Shown here: positions 19,824-28,575 of the stretch, one piece after another
Position numbering within the stretch: the stretch's first letter is position 1
Layout: the number at the start of each line of letters is the position of its first letter
Virus record (IMG/VR): IMGVR_UViG_3300025322_000099
Span: 1 to 34,285 of that record
Direction: 5' to 3' (one strand)
Length of the DNA: 34,285 bases
DNA from: a virus
Made by a program: the position numbers and the translations under genes
Notes under the pieces: generated by a model
The model's input: the letters and a program-made list of their open reading frames with translations, nothing else
Database searches by the model: none
What the model was told of the DNA's origin: nothing

Positions 19824-22013
19824 TTAAGATGCTGCTGCCATTTGTAAGGCGAAAACAGCATCATGTCCGCCTGTGAATATTTTTGTTTTTGCCACAAAAG
19901 GTCTCCCTGCTTTAAGCTTCAAAAACTCACATTTCGTTAATGACTTTGCGCTTGGGTTGTAATCGTAAATCTTGTTCAATCTAAAGTGCTGATTCTTAAA
20001 CCTGTATATATGCCTGAAGTCCACCTCCGCAATGTCCGCAGGTCTCAGCCAAAACCACGCCGTCACCAAAGAACTGTTATAGTCCGTTATTTCCTCTATG
20101 AACTGTCTCCAGTATTTATTGTACAAATTATTGTTCGTATAGGTGGCGTTCCATGCAGGCAGGTAATACACCTCTTTAGGAACGCCGAAACTTAAATCTA
20201 TTGTTGGTGCGGCGGCATCGTCAAGGTGTCCGCAGTAAGGATATTGTGTTTCAGCAGTTCGCGTAAGATTAGTAGTGTCGCTAAAATCCCAAGACTGGCA
20301 GGTCTTTAATCCACCATAATAAAGTATTCGCACATTGGCTTGTATCTGACTTATCACCTGTGTTTTTGAGTCAACCTTCTCTATGAGCGGATATACCCTG
20401 TCGCTTACCGAATCCGAATAAAGAGGCGTGGGGGAAAATATACTCTCCATCACATTATCATTCTTTAGAAAATCATTGTCCACGTCTTTAAGGCGTTCAC
20501 CATAAGTCGAATCAGTTCCTTGCCCATAAGTGCTTTGATAAATAGAATTTAGCCAGTCATTGTCTTTTTTATATCTAAATATGTACCTCTTTGCATCCAA
20601 CGCTCCCATCGGGGTAATCTCCGGCTCACGTGTGGGGTCTAACTTATTACTCCAGTCCTGCGCAGTGCTATTATAAAAATCATTTCTCGGCTCTATTCTC
20701 AGCTTATTAGGGGTGTCTTTATCGTATTCGATGTATAGATTAAATAATTTTATTATAGCTAACAAAAACTCACTCATCTTTATTTTCTGCGGAATGGTGT
20801 TTACAAAAGGAATGGTATCGCCAGACTGTAAATCAGGAGTTACTTTTACAAAGAAATAGGAATTTACTAACACATTAAGGTCTCCGCTGTTTGGGCTTCC
20901 GGTATTAACCTGTAAGTCTATATATATCACATCCCCTGTTACTAAGAATGATGTATAAGAAATATTCAAAGTTTGTGTTGGAAATCCGGGGGTAAGAATA
21001 TTGACTCTTTCAAACATTTTAGCGGCACTGCCCTTTATTACCCTCGCCCACCCCGTCACATTCATTCCCCCGTTCCCTGAAACATTAGTCACAGATAATA
21101 ATAATTGAGAGGTAAACGTATAATAGCCATTAGCAGGGACGGTATATTTAAAAGTAGCGGTACTGTAATTATTGCCGGTATCTTCATTTGGGGATGTAGA
21201 GTCATTATTGAATTCGACGGTTGGGTAAAAATATGTAGCAATATTATTATTTACAGGAAAGCTTTTTGCTATTTGCGTGCTTGTCACCCTGCTTGCCCTG
21301 AACTGCCTTAGATTAACCTGCGACTCGCTTAACCTCATCTTGTCAGAGGTGAATGGAATAATCAGCCGTTTAAAGAAATCAGCCGTCAAAAACGTACTCG
21401 TGTACTGAAAGCCAGCATAAGAAAATATTCTGTCCCATATCTCTTTCACATAAACAGCAGGGGCGAAATGATTAACCAGATAATCTACCTTGTTAATCGA
21501 ATAGCCATAATCAATGAACGGATATACATAATTATAGCCGACAGTGGCAGTCCAGCTGTTCTTAATATTCGTTTTACTATATACATGGTCTAAATCCGTC
21601 CATGTCAAATCCGTCAGTTTCTTGTCTTTTATGTTAATAAACAAGTCATCCAACCGACCTTTAATCTCAAAATCATATTCTATCTTATGGTCTCTGAGCG
21701 TGCGAATCTTTACGAGCCGTATAAATCCTTTCATCACCATTACGCTGTCGTACAATATCCTCGCCTCCACTTTCTTGTTAGGATTATACTGTCTGTCAAT
21801 TCCTATCTCGTAAATGTGAGATAACAGCTTATTATTGTTGTTAGTTCCCGGGGCGGTAATGGTCTTGGAGTAATCAGCATTACGCTTCTCCGGTTCTTTA
21901 ATATCCGCAATTGAATAATTCAGAGAGATAGGAATGTCATCGTATAAATCAATGCTTCCTGAAGATTGATAAACCCCCGCCAGCGATGTCATTATGATTA
22001 ATTGCGTCTTCAT
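19824..22013 (-). CDS. Large tail-tip/baseplate-like protein
   Basis: A 729-aa protein with the N-terminal pattern LYDDIPISLNYSIADIKEPE, KRNADYSKTITAPGTNNNNK and HIYEIGIDRQYNPNKKVEAR (about residues 23-86), which I associate with tail proteins of Bacteroidota siphoviruses. A central domain (WTATVGYNYVYPFIDYGYSI, LVNHFAPAVYVKEIWDRIFS) and a C-terminal part with KRYIFRYKKDNDWLNSIYQS follow. It probably forms part of the tail tip. It overlaps the upstream gene by four bases (ATGA). Its large size and location after the Dit-like gene fit a hub-type protein; assignment is from pattern and order. Confidence 0.7.
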   Translation of the reverse strand: MKTQLIIMTSLAGVYQSSGSIDLYDDIPISLNYSIADIKEPEKRNADYSKTITAPGTNNNNKLLSHIYEIGIDRQYNPNKKVEARILYDSVMVMKGFIRLVKIRTLRDHKIEYDFEIKGRLDDLFINIKDKKLTDLTWTDLDHVYSKTNIKNSWTATVGYNYVYPFIDYGYSINKVDYLVNHFAPAVYVKEIWDRIFSYAGFQYTSTFLTADFFKRLIIPFTSDKMRLSESQVNLRQFRASRVTSTQIAKSFPVNNNIATYFYPTVEFNNDSTSPNEDTGNNYSTATFKYTVPANGYYTFTSQLLLSVTNVSGNGGMNVTGWARVIKGSAAKMFERVNILTPGFPTQTLNISYTSFLVTGDVIYIDLQVNTGSPNSGDLNVLVNSYFFVKVTPDLQSGDTIPFVNTIPQKIKMSEFLLAIIKLFNLYIEYDKDTPNKLRIEPRNDFYNSTAQDWSNKLDPTREPEITPMGALDAKRYIFRYKKDNDWLNSIYQSTYGQGTDSTYGERLKDVDNDFLKNDNVMESIFSPTPLYSDSVSDRVYPLIEKVDSKTQVISQIQANVRILYYGGLKTCQSWDFSDTTNLTRTAETQYPYCGHLDDAAAPTIDLSFGVPKEVYYLPAWNATYTNNNLYNKYWRQFIEEITDYNSSLVTAWFWLRPADIAEVDFRHIYRFKNQHFRLNKIYDYNPSAKSLTKCEFLKLKAGRPFVAKTKIFTGGHDAVFALQMAAAS

Positions 22014-23281
22014 GCACCCTGCCTTATTTCGTTAAACGTGTATTGAATATCAATGGTCAGATTAAATATTTTATCCGTTTTATGCTGACGCTGTGTGTAC
22101 TTAGTGTCAATAATGTTTATGGGTACAAATCCATGAGTTGCATCGTCTATAACTATTTCCGGTGATGTCAATAACTCCTCAAGCCATACGGACTGATTCT
22201 CATTTATCCAGTCTGAATTTAATTTAATAGTATGCTTATATTCAGTATAATAATTTCTTTCAAATCTATCCGTCTTATTATAGTCATAGGATGAGCCGGA
22301 CTTATATTCGCCTATCACCTTTTCAGCCTTATTGCGCTTTATGTCGGTGCTCTTTTGACTGGCACGGATGAAGGAAAAGGAATCATACGCCCCGAACTTG
22401 TTCTTGAAATGTAAACGGTAAACAGTATGTTCCGTACAAGGCGTATCTATCTTGAAATAAACGGATTCTGTGATTCTCCTATGCGCCGAATCGGTAAAAA
22501 AAATCTCATACCTCACCACCGGCGGACTCTCTGGTCGGGATAGTATAGGTAAAGAAGTTCCGCTTTGATTGGTAATACTGCTTGCCGTAATACTGTTCAT
22601 ATTATATCCGGCTGAAAACCGAAGCATCCTGTTAGCAACCGTTGTTATGGCGTGATAAGCGTGATTAATAACATGATAAGAATAAAGCAGCACATTATTG
22701 GAATCATATGTATTAACGTGGGCGAATTTTATCGCTCCCGATGTCTGACTAAGTACATTTATCCATGCGTTTTCATCTGTCCGTATCGTCCCGCTTGACG
22801 GAGCATTCGACAATATCTCCACCGGCGCTGTAAATACATTAGCCCCGTAATTAGTTATATTCCAATCCTTCCACTCTATTACCGATAAACTGCCGTTAAA
22901 AGCAGTCTTGCCCGTATAACTCAGCAGATTAGGATAGGCGACAATTCCCGAACTTGCCCCGTAAAACTCCCCTATCTTAACATCATATTCCACAACCGAT
23001 GAAGCACATTGCTGAAAGCCTAAAACGGCATTGCCGATGTCAGATGTTAATTCGCGCTGAAGTATTGGGGCTACGTTAAAAGTCCCCCGTCCATAAGTAG
23101 GGTCGGCAGGTACTTTAAACCTGAGATAGGTTGCCCCCCCTGCGAAAGTTACGCCTGTGATATATACATCAAAGATATATTCAAAATTTGCCTGCGCTGT
23201 GTTGTTTGAACTCACAACCCACCATATAGGATTGTATGATGGAGCGTGTCCACTCGGCTCTGATTGGATGGTGATAGCCAT
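22010..23281 (-). CDS. Tail protein, possible distal-tail (Dit-like) component
   Basis: A 423-aa beta-rich protein: ITIQSEPSGHAPSYNPIWWV at the start, NFEYIFDVYITGVTFAGGAT, GRGTFNVAPILQRELTSDIG, then a C-terminal half with KSTDIKRNKAEKVIGEYKSG and YNKTDRFERNYYTEYKHTIK. The start overlaps the stop of the gp10-like gene by one base and its own stop overlaps the next gene. The order gp10-like, this gene, large tail protein, fibre supports a distal-tail or baseplate role. No catalytic motif is present. Confidence 0.65.
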   Translation of the reverse strand: MAITIQSEPSGHAPSYNPIWWVVSSNNTAQANFEYIFDVYITGVTFAGGATYLRFKVPADPTYGRGTFNVAPILQRELTSDIGNAVLGFQQCASSVVEYDVKIGEFYGASSGIVAYPNLLSYTGKTAFNGSLSVIEWKDWNITNYGANVFTAPVEILSNAPSSGTIRTDENAWINVLSQTSGAIKFAHVNTYDSNNVLLYSYHVINHAYHAITTVANRMLRFSAGYNMNSITASSITNQSGTSLPILSRPESPPVVRYEIFFTDSAHRRITESVYFKIDTPCTEHTVYRLHFKNKFGAYDSFSFIRASQKSTDIKRNKAEKVIGEYKSGSSYDYNKTDRFERNYYTEYKHTIKLNSDWINENQSVWLEELLTSPEIVIDDATHGFVPINIIDTKYTQRQHKTDKIFNLTIDIQYTFNEIRQGA

Positions 23282-23877
23282 TATTGAGGTATTTCTTTTT
23301 TGATTTCTGTGAGTAATGTTATCGTTACATCTTTCTTAAACTTCTCCTTTAACACCTGGCGTAAATCGTTCATTCTCTCCGGCGTGACCACACTACTAAA
23401 GAAATGTGTCGCCCGTGTTCCTTCCTTGCCAATCTTACGGCGAATCTGAAAGGCACGTTGCTTGATTTTCTTTTCTCTGGATAGTTGCTTTAATCCCTTT
23501 CTTATACGCTTACTCTTTAAACTTTTTATCAGCCCCTTTCTTCTTTGTGATATTTGTTCTACATCAATACCTCTTTGCGAAATCCACTTCACTATCGGTG
23601 CTTCCGGCGGCATCTTTCCGGGTGAGCGTCCTGTCTCAAACCATCTCCACGAAGCAGGCATAATGATTTGACCCACGATATGATTGCCAAATGATGTAAA
23701 CTCAGGGCGCATACCAGATACTAATGAAGATGCTTCAGGGTCTCCCGCTGACGGGAACTTTGACTTTGCTTTATTAATATTCATCTGCTCAATGGCACTT
23801 TTGCGCAACTCCTCAACAATGGTCTCCGTCCACTGCTTTAGATATTGTTGTACGTTAGGAAAATTGCCTTCTGCCAT
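23281..23877 (-). CDS. HK97 gp10-like neck/tail-completion protein
   Basis: A 198-aa protein with the gp10-like centre MPASWRWFETGRSPGKMPPE followed by APIVKWISQRGIDVEQIS (residues about 70-110), and a very basic C-terminal half (KSLKSKRIRKGLKQLSREKK). Such proteins act at the head-tail joining stage. The start overlaps the end of the frameshifted chaperone frame by 23 bases. The arrangement chaperone, gp10-like and tail protein without the usual portal/capsid genes before it is part of the rearranged order of this phage. Confidence 0.65.
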   Translation of the reverse strand: MAEGNFPNVQQYLKQWTETIVEELRKSAIEQMNINKAKSKFPSAGDPEASSLVSGMRPEFTSFGNHIVGQIIMPASWRWFETGRSPGKMPPEAPIVKWISQRGIDVEQISQRRKGLIKSLKSKRIRKGLKQLSREKKIKQRAFQIRRKIGKEGTRATHFFSSVVTPERMNDLRQVLKEKFKKDVTITLLTEIKKEIPQ

Positions 23878-24627
23878 GTAGTTTCATTAAGTCATTCTGA
23901 TATTGCTGTTTGTCTTTATAAAATGCCATCGTATTTAAAAAAGCAATTATATTCATTTCTTCAAAGTAGTCCCATTTAGTTCTGTCGTTGTTGCTTAGGT
24001 TATCCAAGACATTATACCACCCCCAATGCTCGTTAAAAGTGTTGCCCGTGCTTATGCCAACATTATCTCCACTTTCTTCATCTCCCTTTTTGCTATCTTT
24101 AGGGAATAGTCCAGAATAGGTTGTTGTAAGTTCCTCAATACATTGCAAAAAAAAACATAGTACGGGTAAGCGGTACTCATTGGCATATCAAGAAAGTCAT
24201 CCGATGTTTTGTTGTAAGGCACATAAACATATTTGCCGTCAACCTGCTGCTGACACATACACGCTATTAATTCGTGCATATGGTACGGTATTTCCTCTGC
24301 GCTCGCCCCTTTCCCGCAATTACTAAAGTCAATGAACTGACCTGCTTTCATGTCCTCTGTCAATATACAAGCCCTGTATTTTTTGTCTTTTAACTCGAAG
24401 TGTGTGGTAACCTTGCCATCAGGCAAGTCGTAAAGGAACTTTAGCTTAGAGGCATGGGCGACAAAGTCCTTGCCTGTGATGGCTTCTATCTCTACCATCG
24501 GCTTCCCGCTGAACAACGTAAGTAAATGAATATCACGCTCAATAACTTCTTTGTACACGCTGAATATTGATATTAGTTTGTGGTACTGAGCGATGGTAAC
24601 GCTTTCCCAGGAGTTCGGTAAGTTCAT
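23855..24627 (-). CDS. Tail-assembly-chaperone-like protein, extended by -1 frameshift
   Basis: Two overlapping frames form one gene. The first frame (24052-24627, 191 aa) starts MNLPNSWESVTIAQYHKLIS and looks like tail-assembly chaperones. At a run of nine T (minus strand, 24155-24147) a slip back by one base joins V-F-F to the second frame, which continues LQCIEELTTTYSGLFPKDSK and ends with EHWGWYNVLDNLSNNDRTKW ... KLHGRRQFS, giving a 257-aa product. Long and short forms of such chaperones, made by a programmed -1 slip, are common in phages. The zero-frame continuation after the slip is 31 residues and looks less protein-like than the -1 frame. A sequencing or assembly error in the T-run is the main alternative. 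Confidence 0.65.
24147..24155 (-). promoter_or_regulatory. Slippery T-run, proposed -1 ribosomal frameshift site
   Basis: Nine T on the minus strand, in the zero frame GTT TTT TTT TGC. A -1 slip gives TTT TTG CAA. No stop codon lies close downstream in the zero frame; that frame ends at 24052. I saw no obvious downstream stem-loop, but did not fold it computationally. Confidence 0.5.
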
Positions 24628-24662
24628 AATTGTAAGTATAAATTTATAGTTTGTGTATTATA

Positions 24663-25856
24663 TCATGCAAAACCAATAGCATATTTACCGCTTCCTCGAT
24701 TACTTAGCTTAGAAAAAGCCAGCGCATGGGCGCATACTGTATCGTCGTGTGACCCAGAGGGGCAGGTGTAGCGCACCCCTGTCCTTGAATATTCAAACTC
24801 ATAGGATTCTAATTCATTCCTATGCACCCCCTCCAGCACCGATGTGCGCCCCTGCTGAATACCTGCCGATAACCCCTCCATAATCTGCTGTTTACTCGTT
24901 GATGTGAACTTAAACCCCTCGACACCTGAGCGCATTTTCTGTAAAGATTCTACTATCGGGTCTCCTACTCCTGTACTGTCCACAATCACGGGAACTCCCA
25001 TTGTTACATCGTAAATCTTTAGTTTTGTCTGCTCCCAATCCATCTGAAATCGTTCTAAACGGCACACATAGCCATTACTATCAAGCCCTAAAATAACTGT
25101 AAAATCGGTACTCTTGGCGAGGTCAACGCCATATATTACAGGAAAAGCATCCGACATCCCTCTTAGTTGTCGTTTGATATACTCCATACCGAAGGGATTA
25201 GCACCGTCCTCACTCGGCTCCGCCATGTATAATTCGTTGAACACATTCTCAGGCAGGTCACGCTTCGCCTGTTGTACTTCATCCGCCGTTATCAGCCCCT
25301 CTTTAACAGCGTCATAAGCGGTTATTTTAAAGTATTCAAAGTTCGGTTCATTTGCCTTTGCCTTCTGCGCCAGCCGCCACCCCCAGTTCTTCTTGCCCTT
25401 TACGTTACCGATGAACTTACATTTGCCGTTGGTCTTTGTGAGGGTAGACCGTAAGGCAAACCAAGCGTCCTCCCTTGCCCTTGTAAACTCATCAAACACA
25501 GCGGCGAATACGTCATCGCCAAATAAGTTGTCCGGCTTCTCTGCCGTCTTGAAATGTATGTGTGAGCCGGTAGGGGTGGTGAGGCGTAACTTTGTTTCAT
25601 TAACCTTAAAGAAGTTCCGCTCTGTTATCTGCTGACGCATCCTGTTGAAAGCTATCTCTGCCTGAGTATAAACAGGTGCTACCCACCAGCATGACTGATT
25701 CTCCTTAAGTCGTAACGCCTCCTCGAAGAGCCATATAATATGTGATGAGGTCTTGCCCGTTTTAGTAGCCGCTTCAGTTACAGTGAACCTCGCCTTGCTA
25801 TCAATTATGCTACGTTGGTAGCCGTAAAGAAAGGGGCGGGTGTAGTGTATGTGCAT
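24663..25856 (-). CDS. terL: Terminase large subunit
   Basis: A 397-aa DNA-packaging motor. Walker A is in FTVTEAATKTGKTSSHI (residues about 24-40, KTGKT), and Walker B is VFAAVFDEFTRA (DE near 125). The C-terminal nuclease domain has the expected acidic residues: VIYGVDLAKSTD (D near 250), VIVDSTGVGDPI and GSHDDTVCAHAL (two Asp, about 373-378). The domain order ATPase then nuclease is normal, and the length is slightly short but within the range of large terminases. It follows the small subunit by nine bases and cuts and packages phage DNA into the prohead through the portal, which is unusually distant here. Confidence 0.95.
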   Translation of the reverse strand: MHIHYTRPFLYGYQRSIIDSKARFTVTEAATKTGKTSSHIIWLFEEALRLKENQSCWWVAPVYTQAEIAFNRMRQQITERNFFKVNETKLRLTTPTGSHIHFKTAEKPDNLFGDDVFAAVFDEFTRAREDAWFALRSTLTKTNGKCKFIGNVKGKKNWGWRLAQKAKANEPNFEYFKITAYDAVKEGLITADEVQQAKRDLPENVFNELYMAEPSEDGANPFGMEYIKRQLRGMSDAFPVIYGVDLAKSTDFTVILGLDSNGYVCRLERFQMDWEQTKLKIYDVTMGVPVIVDSTGVGDPIVESLQKMRSGVEGFKFTSTSKQQIMEGLSAGIQQGRTSVLEGVHRNELESYEFEYSRTGVRYTCPSGSHDDTVCAHALAFSKLSNRGSGKYAIGFA

Positions 25857-25865
25857 TGCCAGTAA

Positions 25866-26279
25866 TTAGATGGCAGGGTTAGGTGGTATATCGTTGTCAA
25901 GATTGAATGTTATTTTAATGTCTCCTTTTATTTCCGCTTCAACTTTCAAATGGTCGCTATATCTTTTTGGTTTCAGTTTAGAAGCAATCCATTTACGAGC
26001 ATCTACCCTCACCTGAACGGCATGGGCATTATTCTTATCCGTAGCAGTATCGGCTATTTCTATAATATCTTCTGCCATTAAATCCGCTTGTGTCTCACGC
26101 GCGCGGGCGTATTGTTCCGCAAATTCTACTCTTTTACTCAACCATTCGCAAATAGTTGATAGCCCCGGCATATTATCCTGTCTGCAAATAGACCTCAAAC
26201 TTTGCCCCATCATCAATAGTTCACAAATTTTTGATACTATCTCATCATTATAATCTGTTGGTCTGCCTACTTGTGCCAT
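25866..26279 (-). CDS. terS: Terminase small subunit
   Basis: A 137-aa protein with the N-terminal pattern MAQVGRPTDYNDEIVSKICE and the HTH segment MMGQSLRSICRQDNMPGLST (residues about 23-42) followed by ICEWLSKRVEFAEQYARARE, typical of small terminases that recognise the packaging site. The central helices (MAEDIIEIADTATDK) should oligomerise, and the C-terminus (NLDNDIPPNPAI) is acidic and flexible. The start codon lies one base inside the previous gene's stop region. The large subunit follows nine bases later. Confidence 0.85.
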   Translation of the reverse strand: MAQVGRPTDYNDEIVSKICELLMMGQSLRSICRQDNMPGLSTICEWLSKRVEFAEQYARARETQADLMAEDIIEIADTATDKNNAHAVQVRVDARKWIASKLKPKRYSDHLKVEAEIKGDIKITFNLDNDIPPNPAI

Positions 26280-26629
26280 TAGTTAAATTTTGCTTTATAC
26301 AGTTCTATCACTTTCTCCATTTCGGTTTCGTAGTATGTGTCAAACTCTATTTGTAATCCGCTCTGTTCCCATAATCGGTATAACACGGCTCTAAGTCTTT
26401 GCCCTTTACTCTTCTTGGTTGTACCTGTAACCTTTTCAGCTTCAATAAGATTAGCTTCAAGGTCTGTTATATTATCGTCAGATAAGAATAACTTACAATA
26501 CTTACCTCTAAAATGGAATAACTTACCGGCTTCATCAGCACCCATTTCCTGAGTACCAAAATTAACTTTGATTGTACCATCTTGTCGAGTGCTAAGTGTT
26601 TCAACTGTGCCTATAATTATTAGTTTCAC
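26279..26629 (-). CDS. Hypothetical phage protein before the terminase
   Basis: A 116-aa protein with a GTG start (MKLIIIGTVETLSTRQDGTI), a beta-rich N-terminal half (KVNFGTQEMGADEAGKLFHF) and a helical C-terminal half (GQRLRAVLYRLWEQSGLQIE ... VIELYKAKFN). Genes of this kind commonly precede the small terminase in Bacteroidota phages; their function is unknown to me. It overlaps the small terminase start by one base. The product may act in DNA packaging, by location only. Confidence 0.55.
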   Translation of the reverse strand: MKLIIIGTVETLSTRQDGTIKVNFGTQEMGADEAGKLFHFRGKYCKLFLSDDNITDLEANLIEAEKVTGTTKKSKGQRLRAVLYRLWEQSGLQIEFDTYYETEMEKVIELYKAKFN

Positions 26630-26635
26630 CTTATC

Positions 26636-26875
26636 TCATCTTGTATTTATCAGGGTCTTGCTTTCATATTCCTTCATTATTTCATACAAGTCATTCATAG
26701 CGGCAACCTTACATCCATCACAACCATAGTTAATGGGTGCTGCGATGCCATACTTCTGACGTAAACGATTGGCGATATGTAAAGCATCACCTCCCGAATA
26801 TTGTCCTGTCTGATTAAATTGTAAAATCATTTTTCTGTGTGGGAGTATTTCCGCGTATTCATTTTCAGTAATCAT
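26636..26875 (-). CDS. Small protein with a CxxC motif
   Basis: A 79-aa protein: EYAEILPHRKMILQFNQTGQ at its start, ALHIANRLRQKYGIAAPINY, then GCDGCKVAAMNDLYEIMKEY. One CxxC pair (CDGC) could bind metal together with a partner, or form a redox pair. It overlaps the next upstream gene by four bases (ATGA). I do not recognise the family. Confidence 0.55.
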   Translation of the reverse strand: MITENEYAEILPHRKMILQFNQTGQYSGGDALHIANRLRQKYGIAAPINYGCDGCKVAAMNDLYEIMKEYESKTLINTR

Positions 26876-27138
26876 ACCGATGTATTTTTACGACCGACAA
26901 TTGATGTGATATGATAAATCAGAACGGTTACGAGTGATAAAATTGAGGCAAATATAATCATTTCAAGTATAGGTTTATGAATAAAATATAAACAACCAAG
27001 CCAAAACCCCATACACATCTGACAAGAAAACGGCTTCATGGACTTTAGGTGTTTAGTGCGCCATAATAAGTCCTTCCATGCCTGCACTAATAAACAGGCA
27101 AACCAAGCGAGTCCGATTATGGGAACTATTTCTGCCAT
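26872..27138 (-). CDS. Two-pass membrane protein with a CxxC(M)GFW motif
   Basis: An 88-aa membrane protein. Hydrophobic segments are residues about 4-20 (IVPIIGLAWFACLLVQAW) and 58-77 (EMIIFASILSLVTVLIYHI), and the loop between them contains FSCQMCMGFWLGCLYF. The C-x-x-C-x-G-F-W pattern resembles DUF1360-type phage membrane proteins. It might be an inner-membrane factor for superinfection control or lysis timing; this is inference. It overlaps the methyltransferase gene by 13 bases and the next gene by four. Confidence 0.55.
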   Translation of the reverse strand: MAEIVPIIGLAWFACLLVQAWKDLLWRTKHLKSMKPFSCQMCMGFWLGCLYFIHKPILEMIIFASILSLVTVLIYHITSIVGRKNTSV

Positions 27139-27698
27139 TGACTTATATTATATTCTCCAAACTTTTCGCCAACCCATTTTGTAATGTCAATAGTATTACT
27201 TAGTGCTGTCGCCCATGCACCTGCTTCGTGTGGGTTGGGGACGTTACTCATCACTTCAACGCAATATTTGAACTTAGGGAAATGCTGTCTCACCTGATAA
27301 TTACCTGCTCCTGTCGGTTCGGTGTCATGGATTACAATTATCTCAGCTTGGTCTTTAAAGCGGATGACATCTTCTTTGCGTCTTTCTCCGGGAGCGTGGT
27401 CAATGAATACTACCGATGGAGATGAATGTAGGTCTGAACACACATCCCATGCCTCTCTTGAGAGGAGAGTAAATTCGTGATACTCGTTGGCGGTGTCTTC
27501 AAATTTACTTATCCAGTCTTTTTCTGTTTCGTAAGAAAAAAGGCGGCGTTTATTGAGCGTGGCATATTCATGCAAGAGGGGCGTTGAGCCGTGCCCAGTA
27601 CCCATTTCAATAATTTCGCCCTTCGTTGCTTCGAGAGCCATAAAGAGTAGAGGGTAGTAAGATAGGTCATTGTTTGTGGGGGTGAATTGTTGTTTCAT
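27126..27698 (-). CDS. Class I SAM-dependent methyltransferase-like protein
   Basis: A 190-aa protein with a Rossmann SAM pocket: GEIIEMGTGHGSTPLLHEYA (residues about 27-46, E-x-G-x-G-x-G), the acidic end of strand 2 in FSYETEKDWIS, and the later SVVFIDHAPGERRKEDVIRF and AEIIVIHDTEPTGAGNYQVR. This resembles the Methyltransf_24 type, which often modifies sugars or small molecules. Its place in a glycosyltransferase cluster suggests sugar methylation. It overlaps its neighbours on both sides. Confidence 0.75.
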   Translation of the reverse strand: MKQQFTPTNNDLSYYPLLFMALEATKGEIIEMGTGHGSTPLLHEYATLNKRRLFSYETEKDWISKFEDTANEYHEFTLLSREAWDVCSDLHSSPSVVFIDHAPGERRKEDVIRFKDQAEIIVIHDTEPTGAGNYQVRQHFPKFKYCVEVMSNVPNPHEAGAWATALSNTIDITKWVGEKFGEYNISQWQK

Positions 27699-28174
27699 AA
27701 TACATATCTATTAACTATTTCTTGTATTGACATTCTTTGCCCGGTAATATTCATCTCTGTTGTCCAGTCTGGTATCATAGTCATCCAATATTTGAATTCA
27801 TCCCTTCCTATTAAATATCTATATGTATTCTCCACCCTGCTTTTGTCTTTCTTCAAATAATTAATCAATATATTTGGATTATCGCCCCACGTAATAGTCC
27901 CTAATCTAACAATCGTAGTAACGGCAAAATTATCTTTAACTAATCGCTCCATCAATTTCTTATGGCGGGTGTATGGTGTATCAGCATAATAAATACTTAG
28001 TGTGCTGAAATAAACAAGATGAGAAAATTTACTCTGAGTTAATAATAAATCTTTTTCTCTTTGAAATTCATACCAGTCGGCACATCCGCTATTGCTTACG
28101 CCTGATGCGAAGAAGATTTTATCTGCTTGGTCAATTAATACTGACGCTAAATCTCCGTGTCCAATTATTGCCAT
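27695..28174 (-). CDS. Short SDR/epimerase-like protein
   Basis: A 159-aa protein with MAIIGHGDLASVLIDQADKI at the start (reduced nucleotide-binding turn IGHGDLAS instead of GxxGxxG), the strand-Ser motif HLVYFSTLSIYYADTPYTRH and the YxxxK pair in YTRHK (about residues 68-72), as in extended SDR enzymes such as nucleotide-sugar epimerases and reductases. At 159 residues it is half the normal length, so either the NAD-binding part is compact or the gene is a shortened descendant. Its start overlaps the HNH gene's end by ten bases. It probably makes or modifies sugars for the adjacent transferases. Confidence 0.65.
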   Translation of the reverse strand: MAIIGHGDLASVLIDQADKIFFASGVSNSGCADWYEFQREKDLLLTQSKFSHLVYFSTLSIYYADTPYTRHKKLMERLVKDNFAVTTIVRLGTITWGDNPNILINYLKKDKSRVENTYRYLIGRDEFKYWMTMIPDWTTEMNITGQRMSIQEIVNRYVL

Positions 28175-28575
28175 TTTACAAATTTAAATCTCCCATCAGA
28201 ATCAATTTTCATTTTAGTATTAAATTTTTTTATTCCAGTGTCGTAAGCCCTTTTGTTATTCTGACTATGAGAACACCATTCTAAATTATCAATGTGGTTA
28301 TTTGTTTTTATATCGTCAAGGTGTCCAACACATTTATATTTATTGGGGTTTTCTAAAAACGTATTGGCAACCAACCTATGAACGGTGAATGATTTGGCAC
28401 ATAAATTAACATATTGATACCCGTGATTTCCAACTCTAGGTGACAGTATCTTTTCATCATAAATTCTACTACCACCCATTGGCATTTTAACTACCTTGTG
28501 TAATGCTTTTACTCTGCCGTAGTTACTAACTTGATAGGTATTTTCATACCCCTTAATGTCTTTAAATATTTCCAT
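28165..28575 (-). CDS. NUMOD4-HNH homing endonuclease
   Basis: A 136-aa endonuclease, with ATG 28575 chosen because it gives the family start MEIFKDIKGYENTYQVSNYG followed by RVKAL (NUMOD4). The HNH module is VHRLVANTFLENPNKYKCVG then HLDDIKTNNHIDNLEWCSHS plus QNNKRA, with the His, Asn and His catalytic/metal residues in VHRLVANTF, HLDDIKTNNHIDNLEW. The frame can be extended upstream to a TTG at 28659, but that part overlaps the methyltransferase coding region. Such genes are mobile in phages and spread by cleaving empty sites. It overlaps both neighbours, so insertion left almost no spacer. Confidence 0.85.
   Translation of the reverse strand: MEIFKDIKGYENTYQVSNYGRVKALHKVVKMPMGGSRIYDEKILSPRVGNHGYQYVNLCAKSFTVHRLVANTFLENPNKYKCVGHLDDIKTNNHIDNLEWCSHSQNNKRAYDTGIKKFNTKMKIDSDGRFKFVKWQ

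Noticed and set aside
23855-24148. A separate gene with TTG start (97 codons)
   Set aside because: The TTG is the slip point of the nine-T run, and no start context is seen. It is better read as the -1 continuation of the gene starting at 24627.
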